Shown piece by piece: positions 1-7,521 of a stretch of DNA of 64,000 bases. Position 1 is the stretch's first letter, and every line of letters begins with the position of its first letter. The DNA comes from Variovorax sp. PCZ-1 (lineage in GTDB: Bacteria > Pseudomonadota > Gammaproteobacteria > Burkholderiales > Burkholderiaceae_C): the NCBI RefSeq assembly GCF_018413605.1, contig NZ_JAHCDN010000004.1, positions 1 to 64,000 on the forward strand, given 5' to 3'. A program made the position numbers and the translations under genes. Below the pieces are notes generated by a model. It saw nothing but the letters and a program-made list of their open reading frames with translations. It was not told the origin of the DNA and did no database searches.

Positions 1-727
1 TGAAGGGTTCAATTTTGAATTTGAACTTGCCTTGAAAACGCGCCAACGATGCCATAACCGCACCCTTGCCAAATTGATGGCTGTGGTGCAGGCTGGGAAT
101 TGCGATCTTGAAAGCGCTATGCGTTTCGGGATCAGCTTCGCATGCTTCGATGGTGATGACCTCATCGCACATTGGGAACAATTTTTCAGCGGCATCTTGG
201 AGTTTGTTAGCGCCTCCAATGATGACCATGACGTGATTGCTTGCGGTCTTTGCCACTTGGCGCAGTTTGAACAAGGCGTGCATCGTTCCGGAATCGTCAA
301 GCGTCACGCCATTTTGCAGAATAACGTTCCAATCGCCTTGTGCGCTTTGCTTTTCAGTTCCCTTGATGGTTTTGCCAATCACCATGAAGGCGGCATCCGA
401 CAACCAATTAAAGCGATGATCCACTTCAAGACTACGGACAAAGCGTTTAACACCAGCGGGTGGTTCGGGGTAGATGTTGTTAGCAGCTTCGACGTGAGCC
501 TTGTTGCGTTCACCTCCACCGTGCCATGTGCGGATGATTTTGGGTTTGGGAAACTGAATACCTAAATCTGCGCCACCTTTCATAACCTGCTGTGCCATTG
601 TCTGACGTGCTACTTCGCAATCGACTGCGCCATCGACGAGAACCACTGTCAAGCCAGTGGAAAGGCTGATGGGGTTATGCATTGCTGCCAAAGTTGGCAG
701 CGATTTTGTTTTCAAGATTTTTTTCAT
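1..727 (-). CDS. Unrecognised island protein, 3' end cut off by the window edge
   Basis: An uninterrupted minus-strand frame runs from an ATG at 725-727 to the window edge (242 codons, no stop), so the gene is partial. A good Shine-Dalgarno sequence (AAGGAGA) lies 5-6 bases before the ATG. I do not recognise the family. The N-terminus is basic (MKKILKTKSLP). A hydrophobic VMVIIGG strand follows a patch rich in polar residues, which loosely recalls the core strand of a P-loop NTPase fold, but no clear Walker A motif is visible. It is divergent from the next gene and sits left of an integrase in AT-richer DNA, so it is probably element cargo or an element maintenance gene. The overlapping plus-strand frame at 32-565 has no comparable start signal and is treated as a shadow. 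Confidence 0.6.
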   Translation of the reverse strand, partial: MKKILKTKSLPTLAAMHNPISLSTGLTVVLVDGAVDCEVARQTMAQQVMKGGADLGIQFPKPKIIRTWHGGGERNKAHVEAANNIYPEPPAGVKRFVRSLEVDHRFNWLSDAAFMVIGKTIKGTEKQSAQGDWNVILQNGVTLDDSGTMHALFKLRQVAKTASNHVMVIIGGANKLQDAAEKLFPMCDEVITIEACEADPETHSAFKIAIPSLHHSHQFGKGAVMASLARFQGKFKFKIEPF

Positions 728-751
728 GAAAATCTCCTTGAGAGAAGCTAG

Positions 752-766
752 ATCGCGTAGCGCGAT
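752..766. promoter_or_regulatory. Short perfect palindrome in the divergent intergenic region
   Basis: ATCGCG-TAG-CGCGAT is a 6-bp perfect inverted repeat with a 3-base centre. It lies just upstream of the minus-strand gene at 1-727 and about 80 bases before the plus-strand gene at 844. It could be an operator for the divergent pair. No regulator is identified, and a chance GC-rich palindrome is possible. Confidence 0.3.
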
Positions 767-843
767 GTGCGCCACTATCCCCTAGCCCAATTTATTTACA
801 GGTGCTATAGTGTGATAAATGAAAATAGGTATGAAATTAGGTA

Positions 844-1854
844 ATGATTAATTTAAAAATGCAATCTGATCTGTGGGAAACCATGTGGTCAGCACGGCAA
901 GCTGTGCAATATTTTCTGCTTGACGACAAGCAGATGCGAGAAGATGGTGTTCTCGCAAGACGTATCAATTCAAGGCTCGATTCTTGGTTTGATGGTGCAA
1001 AAGGTGCGTTGCTGCAAGATGAGGTTTTGCGAGAAGAAGTGCCAAATCTCTCGCATATTCTTTCGCGCTTAGACGAGCATATGCTTGAGCGTAAGTTGAC
1101 ACGAGAGCTTTTGTTTCCTCCACCGCTCTGGATGCGTTTATTCAAAGAGTTGCAATTTCCCATTCAAGCGCATGCAATGAATGAGTTAAAGTTATGGCAG
1201 TTAAGAAACGAGGCTAAAGGCAGGTACTTTTTGTACAAGTACTGGAATGAGAAGAGGCAGAACTACATCGGCCCCAAACATGAGCCAACGGGGAAGCATG
1301 GCCGCACAGCACTTGAGCTAGCGAATGGTGATCTGCCTGACAAGCTCACCAAAATGGTGCTCGCCTTAAATTGGATCGTTGAAGCTTATGCAGGCTTCAA
1401 AGTAAAAACTAAGATAAAACCTGTTCCTGATGGCAAGGTAACGCCACGTAAGTCAAAACGGAATTTGCAGGAAGTCGAAGCGATCCAGAAAGCTATAGCT
1501 TCAAAGCCAAGCAAGCCCGGCAAGCGACGCAACATCAAGGCTCTACGAACACAGTATGGAACTGGCTGCGTAGATGCTGTTGAGCAAGCATTGGAGCACT
1601 GCGTTGAACGTCGGAAATCAAACGTCATTAAAGGCAGTAGTGACAATCGTCCTTACTCAACGTCATTAAGCCCGCTAGCGTTGATCGAACATCTGCAAGG
1701 CAGATACAGAACTGTCGCAAGGTATGCGGTCAGCACGTTAAAGCCTGTGCTCGGCCATTTTGTTCAAACACCGCGCGGACGACCGCCCACGCTGGCCGAA
1801 CTGTCTGAGCGCGAATTTCAGGCAGCGAAGAAATCTCAACGCAAAAGCAGATAG
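844..1854 (+). CDS. Unrecognised 336-residue basic protein of the integrated element
   Basis: A complete frame in AT-richer DNA between the partial gene and the integrase, convergent with the integrase. I do not recognise the family. The protein is predicted soluble, with no signal peptide or membrane segment. It has many charged residues and aromatic clusters in the first half (RYFLYKYWNEK around residue 130). Residues 205-245 are very basic (PRKSKRNL, KPGKRR). Near the C-terminus RGRPP matches the core of an AT-hook DNA-binding motif, and the last residues are again basic. DNA binding is an inference. The AGG upstream is close to the ATG at 844; an alternative start is the ATG at 859. Probably accessory cargo of the element. 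Confidence 0.55.
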   Translation: MINLKMQSDLWETMWSARQAVQYFLLDDKQMREDGVLARRINSRLDSWFDGAKGALLQDEVLREEVPNLSHILSRLDEHMLERKLTRELLFPPPLWMRLFKELQFPIQAHAMNELKLWQLRNEAKGRYFLYKYWNEKRQNYIGPKHEPTGKHGRTALELANGDLPDKLTKMVLALNWIVEAYAGFKVKTKIKPVPDGKVTPRKSKRNLQEVEAIQKAIASKPSKPGKRRNIKALRTQYGTGCVDAVEQALEHCVERRKSNVIKGSSDNRPYSTSLSPLALIEHLQGRYRTVARYAVSTLKPVLGHFVQTPRGRPPTLAELSEREFQAAKKSQRKSR

Positions 1855-1872
1855 CGCTTGATTTTCAGTTGT

Positions 1873-3201
1873 TCAATAGTCGCTTGCTTCAGGCTTAACA
1901 TCCAAGATCAACGGCTCATCTCGCTTGCTTTGAATATAGTTTGCCCAATCTTGCATCAATTGCCTGCGTCGTTCGACCATATTAGAGCGTTGATAGGCCT
2001 GCACTGTCTTGTCGCCAACAATATGCGCGAGCGCGATTTCCAAAATATCGGGTTCGTATTCACCAACTTCCGCTCCCCATGTTCGGAATGAGGCTCGAAA
2101 TCCATGAGCCGTATGCGATAGTTGCATGCGCCGCAGCAACTGGGTGAACGTCATGTCACTGAGGATGGCTTTCTTGGTGTTGGGAAAGATCAGACCTGTG
2201 AGTTTTTTACCATCCAACAGATTCTGTGGTTGAAGCAACTTGGCTTGCTCAAGCACCGACCATGCCTCGTTCGACAATGGTACGCTGTGTTCGCGATTGG
2301 CCTTCATGCGTTCTGGAGGGATTTTCCAGATGCGTTTGGCCAAATCGATTTCTTCCCATACTGCGCCGCGTACTTCACCTGAGCGTGAGGCATTCAAGAC
2401 AATGAACTGGAAAGCCAACTTGACGGTATCCGATGATGTGCTGTTCATCACTGCTTTCATGACCGCGCCCACTTGTTCGTGTGGGCAAGAAGCGTAGTTG
2501 GTCGCCTCTTTCTGCTTGCCTAGTGTCATCTTGATTTGCGTCCATGCTTCACTGTCCAACCCAGCGCAGTAGCCCATTGCCGCAGCATAGTTGATGACAG
2601 TACGAATCCGCTGTAGAACACGACTCAAGGTTTCAGATTTCTTTTTCCATTCGGGTTTTAGGGCATTGCGGATGTGATCATTGGTAATGCTGCCGACTGG
2701 CTTGTGTCCAAAATGCGGGAAAGCATAGGTGGTGAGGGTGTTGATCCATTGATCGCTGTGCTTTTTGTTCTTCCAATCATCTTTGTGAATCGCGTGGTAC
2801 TCCTCAGCACATTGTTTGAATGTCCGCGCCAGTTTTTCAGCGTTGGCTTCGGCCACTTCCCTCGCTTGCCGCTCTTCCTTGCGCTGAGTCATGGGGTCAA
2901 TACCATCGTCAAGCAGTTGACGGCAACGGCGTGCGCGGTCACGAGCCTCAGCCAGTGACCAGTCTGGGAAAGAACCCAGCCCCATATAGTGAATTTTTTT
3001 GTTGAGGGTGTACCGAAAAGCCCAAGACTTGCTACCGCTCTTACTCACTTGGAGATAAAGTCCAGCACCATCGTGGTGGAAACCGGGAACATCCAGATTG
3101 CGCACGGCAACGGCTGTGAATCGCTCACGTGCGCGACTATGAGGAGCAGGTTCAGATTTCAGTTCGACGGAGGGGTTTTCAGAGCCGGGTTCGCTTTTCA
3201 T
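1873..3201 (-). CDS. Tyrosine site-specific integrase, P4 type (DUF4102 N-terminus)
   Basis: This enzyme catalyses recombination between a chromosomal attachment site and the element's own site. The N-terminal part (GAGLYLQVSKSGSKSW, then YMGLGSFPDWSLAEAR) is the arm-binding DUF4102 domain of P4-type integrases. The catalytic domain shows the first Arg in SRSGEVRG, the HGFRASFRTW box (H-x-x-R), a later His in LEIALAH, and the nucleophilic Tyr in AYQRS. The length of about 442 residues is normal for the family. The start is uncertain: ATG at 3201 is chosen, but an in-frame GTG at 3219 is possible. The gene lies about 160 bases from a possible att site and terminator, the usual place for an integrase at an island end. 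It reads into the island. Confidence 0.93.
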   Translation of the reverse strand: MKSEPGSENPSVELKSEPAPHSRARERFTAVAVRNLDVPGFHHDGAGLYLQVSKSGSKSWAFRYTLNKKIHYMGLGSFPDWSLAEARDRARRCRQLLDDGIDPMTQRKEERQAREVAEANAEKLARTFKQCAEEYHAIHKDDWKNKKHSDQWINTLTTYAFPHFGHKPVGSITNDHIRNALKPEWKKKSETLSRVLQRIRTVINYAAAMGYCAGLDSEAWTQIKMTLGKQKEATNYASCPHEQVGAVMKAVMNSTSSDTVKLAFQFIVLNASRSGEVRGAVWEEIDLAKRIWKIPPERMKANREHSVPLSNEAWSVLEQAKLLQPQNLLDGKKLTGLIFPNTKKAILSDMTFTQLLRRMQLSHTAHGFRASFRTWGAEVGEYEPDILEIALAHIVGDKTVQAYQRSNMVERRRQLMQDWANYIQSKRDEPLILDVKPEASDY

Positions 3202-3360
3202 ATATGCGATTTTATCCACATTTATTTATGCGATTGACGAGAATCCTTGAGATTAAATGCGAGAACATGAAAGTTCAAACTCTAGAAAAATCTCAATCAA
3301 ATCAACAGCCTAGCATGCGAATGATAGGTTATGATAGTGTTTGAGTGAAAAGTAAATAAC

Positions 3361-3376
3361 GTCGTCCGCTCCGCCA
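3361..3376 (+). other. Possible attachment site: tRNA 3'-end-like fragment at the island edge
   Basis: The sequence ends CCGCTCC-G-CCA, which has the form of the last 11 bases of a tRNA: a 7-base acceptor strand, a G discriminator and CCA. A G before CCA is typical of serine tRNAs. No tRNA body precedes it. The fragment is followed directly by a strong terminator and sits between a P4-type integrase and ordinary chromosomal genes. This is what an att site left by integration into a tRNA 3' end looks like. The preceding five bases do not form an obviously typical T-stem strand, so the assignment is tentative. The intact tRNA would lie left of the window. Confidence 0.4.
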
Positions 3377-3384
3377 AATCAAAG

Positions 3385-3418
3385 AAAAGCCACTTCAAGT
3401 TATTGAAGTGGCTTTTTT
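3385..3418. terminator. Strong bidirectional Rho-independent terminator
   Basis: AAAAGCCACTTCA and TGAAGTGGCTTTTTT form a near-perfect 12-13 bp stem with a 6-base loop, with an A tract before and a T tract after. It follows the tRNA-like att fragment and insulates the acyl-CoA synthetase gene from the island. Confidence 0.85.
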
Positions 3419-3547
3419 CATGGTCAAAGCCAATAGCCAAGCACAAAAGATCGAGCCCTCTACCTAAGTCTGCCCAGTGTTTCCCCGATTGTTCTGGGCA
3501 AGCACTGCCTCTAGGATGTATCTTTTGCGACCACTACAAGGATTTCC

Positions 3548-5227
3548 ATGGCCTCCTCCAAACTCATTCTCGATTACGTCTACGAGCACGAAACAAATCG
3601 CGCCAGTCAGATCTATCTGACGCAGCCTACGGGTGGTGGCAATGTGGTGGACTACACATGGGCGCAATTGATGGATCAATCGCGTCGGATGGCCACGTAT
3701 TTGAAGGCGCAAGGCTTTGAGCCAGGCGCACGCATCGCTATCCTCTCCAAGAACACCGCGCACTTCATCATGGCCGAGCTGGCTATTTGGATGGCTGGCT
3801 ACACCACCGTGGCTATCTTCCCAACCGAAGGCGCAGACACGGTGAACTATGTGCTCACGCACAGCGAAGCCAAGATGCTGTTTGTGGGCAAGCTCGATAC
3901 ATGGGATAACCAAATCGGCGGTATTCCTGCAAATCTGCCCTGCATCGCCTTGCCACTCTCACCCAAAACCAGCTACCGCACCTGGGACGACATCACCAAG
4001 CAGACGCAGCCGATTGCAGGCAAACCCGCACGTGATGGCAAAGACATCATGTTCATCATGTACACCTCTGGCTCCACCGGCACACCCAAGGGCGTGATGC
4101 ACAGCTTTGAGCGCGGCACAGCAGCCAGCGTGGGCTTTGATGCCTATACAAACCGCGAAATTGGCGCGAACTCACCTTACCGTGTGCTCTCTTATCTGCC
4201 GCTGGCGCATATTTTCGAGCGCGCCTGTGTGGAATGCGCTGGCTTCATCGGTGGCCGTGGCCGTATCTTCTTTGCCGAATCGCTCGACACCTTTGTGCAG
4301 GATTTGCAGCGTGCGCAACCGACTGTATTTATTTCTGTGCCGCGCCTCTGGCTCAAATTCCAGCAAGGCGTGTTGGCCAAAATGCCGCAGAAAAAACTCG
4401 ACAAACTGTTGGGTATTCCTATTCTCGGCGGCATCGTGAAAAAGAAAGTGCTCACCAAGCTCGGTTTGCAAAACGCTTTGCTCGCTGGCTCTGGCTCCGC
4501 ACCGATTCCACCCGCCTTGCTCGAGTGGTATCGCAAACTTGGCCTCAACTTGGTCGAAGGCTTGGGTATGACGGAAGACTTCGCGTTTTCTCACACCACC
4601 CGCAAGGGCAGCGCCAAGCCCGGTTATGTGGGCTTCGCGCACGAGGGCGTGGAGCGACGCTTCAGCGAAAGCGGCGAATTGCTGATCAAATCGCCCGGCA
4701 CGTTTGTGGGCTATTACAAGCAGCCAGAACTCACCGCTGAATCGTTCACCGCCGATGGTTTCTTCATGACCGGCGACAAAGGCGAGCTGAGCGCCGATGG
4801 TCAACTCAAACTCACAGGCCGCGCCAAAGAGCTGTTCAAAACAGCTAAAGGCAAATACGTGGCTCCTGCGCCGATTGAGAACATGATCAATGAAAGCCCA
4901 ATGGTTGAGCTCTCCATGGTCTCAGGTATTGGCCAACCAGCAGCTTATGCTTTGGTTGTGCCTTCCGAAGCCCTGCGCCCACAGCTCAAAGACCCAGCCG
5001 TGCGCGCTGAATTCGAAGCCGAGATGAAAGCCGTGCTCGCTCGCGTGAATGCGAAAGTCGCAGATTACGAGCAACTGGCCAAAATCGTGGTGGCACGCGA
5101 GCCTTGGAGCATAGAGAATGGCCAGCTCACACCCACGATGAAAATCAAGCGCGCCAAGATCGAAGGTGGCGTGGCTGCGAATGTGGATAAATGGTATGAG
5201 AGCAAAGGCCAGGTGATCTGGGCTTAA
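3548..5227 (+). CDS. Long-chain fatty acid-CoA ligase, AMP-binding family
   Basis: This enzyme activates fatty acids with ATP and CoA in two steps through an acyl-adenylate. The P-loop TSGSTGTPKG lies near residue 175, YLPLAHIFER near 220, the GLGMTE adenine-binding motif near 340, TGDKG near 405 and the hinge GRAKELFKTAKGKY just after. This is the layout of the long FadD15/eukaryote-like subgroup rather than E. coli FadD. At 559 residues it is slightly short for that subgroup but nothing essential is missing. AAGGA lies 6 bases before the ATG. It stands alone and ends at a terminator built on a copy of the dispersed palindromic repeat. The substrate chain length cannot be read from the sequence. 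Confidence 0.9.
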   Translation: MASSKLILDYVYEHETNRASQIYLTQPTGGGNVVDYTWAQLMDQSRRMATYLKAQGFEPGARIAILSKNTAHFIMAELAIWMAGYTTVAIFPTEGADTVNYVLTHSEAKMLFVGKLDTWDNQIGGIPANLPCIALPLSPKTSYRTWDDITKQTQPIAGKPARDGKDIMFIMYTSGSTGTPKGVMHSFERGTAASVGFDAYTNREIGANSPYRVLSYLPLAHIFERACVECAGFIGGRGRIFFAESLDTFVQDLQRAQPTVFISVPRLWLKFQQGVLAKMPQKKLDKLLGIPILGGIVKKKVLTKLGLQNALLAGSGSAPIPPALLEWYRKLGLNLVEGLGMTEDFAFSHTTRKGSAKPGYVGFAHEGVERRFSESGELLIKSPGTFVGYYKQPELTAESFTADGFFMTGDKGELSADGQLKLTGRAKELFKTAKGKYVAPAPIENMINESPMVELSMVSGIGQPAAYALVVPSEALRPQLKDPAVRAEFEAEMKAVLARVNAKVADYEQLAKIVVAREPWSIENGQLTPTMKIKRAKIEGGVAANVDKWYESKGQVIWA

Positions 5228-5244
5228 CTAGAAGTTTGATGAAT

Positions 5245-5277
5245 TGCTACTGATTCAGTAGCATTCGGCGCAGATCC
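5245..5277 (+). repeat. Palindromic repeat family copy 1 (intergenic)
   Basis: It has the perfect hairpin TGCTACTGA/TTCAGTAGCA followed by CATTCGGCGCAGAT. The distal part has diverged and forms the 5' arm of a terminator. Confidence 0.6.
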
Positions 5278-5301
5278 TTTCAAGGGTCTGCGCCGATTTT
5301 C
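5264..5301 (+). terminator. Rho-independent terminator after acyl-CoA synthetase
   Basis: TTCGGCGCAGATCC and GGGTCTGCGCCGA pair over about 12 bp with one G-T pair, and TTTT follows. The left arm is the GCGCAGAT core of repeat copy 1. Confidence 0.8.
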
Positions 5302-5314
5302 TTTGTGTATTGAT

Positions 5315-5791
5315 TTATTGCTTTTGCCAGAAGCCGGTGTGAAGCGCGGCGATCTCTTCTTCCAATTCTGGCACTGGGCCAATCACTTCAATCGCTTTTT
5401 GGCCGCGTGCAAACACTTCACGGCAGGGCAGATTGAGCGTTGGGTTTTGGGCATCGTTGCCGGTGAAGGAAAGCAGTCGCTCTTCGGTCATGCCAAAGAC
5501 AACACGGCCAATGTTCGCCCAATACAAAGTACCCGAACACATAGCACAAGGCTCCACATTGGTGACCATGCTGCATTGCCACAAATACTCAGCGCTGTAC
5601 TTTTCTGCTGCGACGCGAATCAATGTGGCTTCTGCATGGTTGACAGTATTGATATTGCCTTGGCGCATCAACACGGTTTCGCCATCGGGCGCAATCAAGA
5701 TCGCACCAAATGGATGGTGACCTTGGTTCATCGCCTCACGTGCTACTTCGTTGACCAGACGAAGCGCAGCGATCACTTGCTGTGGATTCAT
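5315..5791 (-). CDS. Nucleoside/base deaminase of the cytidine-deaminase fold (guanine deaminase-like)
   Basis: A zinc-dependent hydrolytic deaminase of 158 residues. HPFGAIL, then NHAEATLI (zinc His and catalytic Glu), then EPCAMCSGTLYWA (the two zinc Cys) give the complete CDA active site in the order seen in Bacillus-type guanine deaminases. The start at 5791 is chosen because it follows the permease stop by only 4 bases; an upstream in-frame ATG at 5863 would overlap the permease gene. It is the last gene of the SBP-ATPase-permease-deaminase operon. The neighbourhood of allantoin and allantoate genes favours a purine or related base as substrate, most simply guanine to xanthine. Cytosine or another base cannot be excluded. 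Confidence 0.8.
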   Translation of the reverse strand: MNPQQVIAALRLVNEVAREAMNQGHHPFGAILIAPDGETVLMRQGNINTVNHAEATLIRVAAEKYSAEYLWQCSMVTNVEPCAMCSGTLYWANIGRVVFGMTEERLLSFTGNDAQNPTLNLPCREVFARGQKAIEVIGPVPELEEEIAALHTGFWQKQ

Positions 5792-5795
5792 GGTC

Positions 5796-6560
5796 TTAAT
5801 GGTTCTGTGAGCCGCGATGCGCCCAAGCCGTGGTGTGCTTCTCGATGTAGGAGAAGAATTCATACATCGCCATCGCCATCACACTGATGAGCACCAAACC
5901 AGCAAAGGCCAGCGGCAAACGCTGTTGGCTGCCCGCAGTTTGCATCAGCGAGCCAATGCCCGAATCACCTGCCGTCATCTCCGCGAGCACGGTACCCACG
6001 AAGGCCAAGGTGATCGCTACCTTGAGGGAGCCGTAGAAATACGGCATGCAGCGCGGCAGACCAATCTTCGTCAAGATATCCCAGCGCTTCGCGCCAAGCA
6101 CACGCAGCACATCTTCCAGCTCAGGCTCGAGTGTGGCCAAGCCCGTGGCGATGTTCACCGTGATGGGGAAGAAGCTGATCAGGAAGGCGGTAAGAATGCC
6201 AGGGCCTATGCCAATACCAAACCACACCACCAGAATTGGCACAATCGCCGCTTTAGGCACAGCATTGAAGCCCACCATCAATGGATAGAAAGCAGCATAG
6301 GCCATGGGCGAAGAGCCCACGATGAAGCCGAGCAATACACCCACAACAATAGCGATACCGAAGCCCACCATCGTGACCCAGAAGGTTTGCCAAGCGGCTT
6401 TGAGCAAGGGCTCTTTGAACTCCACAAACTCTTTGGCGATTTGCAAAGGGCTGGGGAAGATGAATTCAGCGATATTGAAAATGCTCACGATGGCTTGCCA
6501 TAGCAGCAGGATCAAGATCAAAACCGCCAGCGGAGCGAAGCGTTCAAAATTTTTCGTCAT
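5796..6560 (-). CDS. ABC transporter permease, SsuC/TauC/ThiX type
   Basis: Inner-membrane permease with six hydrophobic segments, starting with a long one at residues 10-28 (LAVLILILLLWQAIVSIF). The cytoplasmic EAA loop region, where the ATPase docks, is at about residues 160-180 (ALEPELEDVLRVLGAKRW). The 254-residue length is typical. It partners with the ATPase upstream and the periplasmic protein encoded first in the operon. With the neighbouring deaminase and ureide genes, the likely cargo is a purine or pyrimidine derivative; this is inference, as the same family also carries sulfonates and thiamine precursors. Confidence 0.9.
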   Translation of the reverse strand: MTKNFERFAPLAVLILILLLWQAIVSIFNIAEFIFPSPLQIAKEFVEFKEPLLKAAWQTFWVTMVGFGIAIVVGVLLGFIVGSSPMAYAAFYPLMVGFNAVPKAAIVPILVVWFGIGIGPGILTAFLISFFPITVNIATGLATLEPELEDVLRVLGAKRWDILTKIGLPRCMPYFYGSLKVAITLAFVGTVLAEMTAGDSGIGSLMQTAGSQQRLPLAFAGLVLISVMAMAMYEFFSYIEKHTTAWAHRGSQNH

Positions 6561-6574
6561 GATCTTCTTCCGCC

Positions 6575-7405
6575 TTACTGAGGAACGGCTGCGCCGGTTT
6601 TACGAATGGCACCAATATGCCCGCGCAACTCTTGCACGATGGCGGTGAATTCAGGGGTGTAAGTCACTTCCAAATCACGTGGGCGCGGTAAATCAATATC
6701 GCGCTCGACGATAAAGCGTCCGGGGCTCTTGCTCATGCAATACACGCGATCCGCGAGAAACACGCTCTCGCGCAAATCATGCGTGACCAAAATCACATTG
6801 AATTTTTGTGCGGCATGCAGATCACGCAGCGCACACCACAGCTCCTCGCGGGTGAACGCATCCAGCGCACCGAACGGCTCATCCAGCAGCAGCATTTTGG
6901 GCTCATGAATCAGCGCACGGCAAATCGAGGCGCGCTGTTGCATGCCACCCGAGAGCTGCCAAGGAAACTTCTTTTCGTAGCCGCCCAAGCCGACTGACTG
7001 CAAGAGCTTGGCAGCGCGCTCTTCATACTCTTTGCGTTTGGATTTGAAATTGCTGCGATAGGGCTCGACGATCTCCAGCGGCAAGAGCACGTTATCAATC
7101 GTCGTGCGCCAGGGCAGCAGCGAAGGCGCTTGGAAAGCCATGCCGGAGATTTTGAGAGGCCCGGTGACCGGCGCGCCATCCACATGAATTGTGCCCTTGC
7201 TGGGCATCTTCAAACCCGTGGTGAGTTTCATGAAAGTGGATTTGCCGCAACCCGAAGGGCCGACGATGGCGATGAACTCGCCCTGTGTCATTTGCAGAGA
7301 AATATCCTCTACGGCGAATTGGCCTTGGGCTAGAAGCTCGTCGTTGTAGGCAAGCCAGACATTTCGGAAATCAACAAACGGGCGGGTTTCGGTGGGGGAC
7401 GTCAT
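6575..7405 (-). CDS. ABC transporter ATP-binding protein, nitrate/taurine/pyrimidine type
   Basis: Cytoplasmic ATPase of the importer. Walker A is GPSGCGKSTF near residue 55, the Q-loop is in AFQAPSLLPW, the signature is LSGGMQQRASICRAL, Walker B is LLLDEPFGALD and the switch His is in VTHD. The LDAFTREELW stretch after Walker B is typical of SsuB/TauB relatives. The ATG at 7405 is preferred to an in-frame TTG at 7417; neither has a strong ribosome-binding site. The stop is 14 bases before the permease start. A diverged palindromic-repeat copy separates this gene from the binding-protein gene. Confidence 0.92.
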   Translation of the reverse strand: MTSPTETRPFVDFRNVWLAYNDELLAQGQFAVEDISLQMTQGEFIAIVGPSGCGKSTFMKLTTGLKMPSKGTIHVDGAPVTGPLKISGMAFQAPSLLPWRTTIDNVLLPLEIVEPYRSNFKSKRKEYEERAAKLLQSVGLGGYEKKFPWQLSGGMQQRASICRALIHEPKMLLLDEPFGALDAFTREELWCALRDLHAAQKFNVILVTHDLRESVFLADRVYCMSKSPGRFIVERDIDLPRPRDLEVTYTPEFTAIVQELRGHIGAIRKTGAAVPQ

Positions 7406-7424
7406 TTTTAGTACCAAATCAACT

Positions 7425-7469
7425 GATTGACGGCGTATTTATTGCGTCGAATGCTCACTAATAGATAGC
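7425..7469 (-). repeat. Palindromic repeat family copy 2 (intergenic, diverged)
   Basis: Read on the minus strand: GCTATCTATTAGTGAGCATT, then CGACGCAATAAATACGCCG. It matches copy 7 position by position with several changes. It lies between the terminator of the binding-protein gene and the ATPase gene. Confidence 0.5.
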
Positions 7470-7504
7470 AAAAAACCAGAAGTTTTTGAAGGCTTCTGGT
7501 CTTT
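7470..7504 (-). terminator. Rho-independent terminator/attenuator after the binding-protein gene
   Basis: On the minus strand AGACCAGAAGCC pairs with ACTTCTGGT across a short A-rich loop and is followed by TTTTTT. Placed between the first and second genes of an importer operon, it would make binding protein in excess over the membrane parts. Confidence 0.7.
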
Positions 7505-7521
7505 CATGGGGAACGCTGCGC

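Noticed and set aside
32-565. Plus-strand open frame of 177 codons at the window start
   Set aside because: The opposite strand has a longer uninterrupted frame reaching the window edge with a good ribosome-binding site. The plus-strand protein is Cys-rich and unlike any family.
3548-5227. The acyl-CoA synthetase as cargo of the integrated element
   Set aside because: It lies outside the att-like fragment and terminator, and its composition matches the chromosomal genes to its right.
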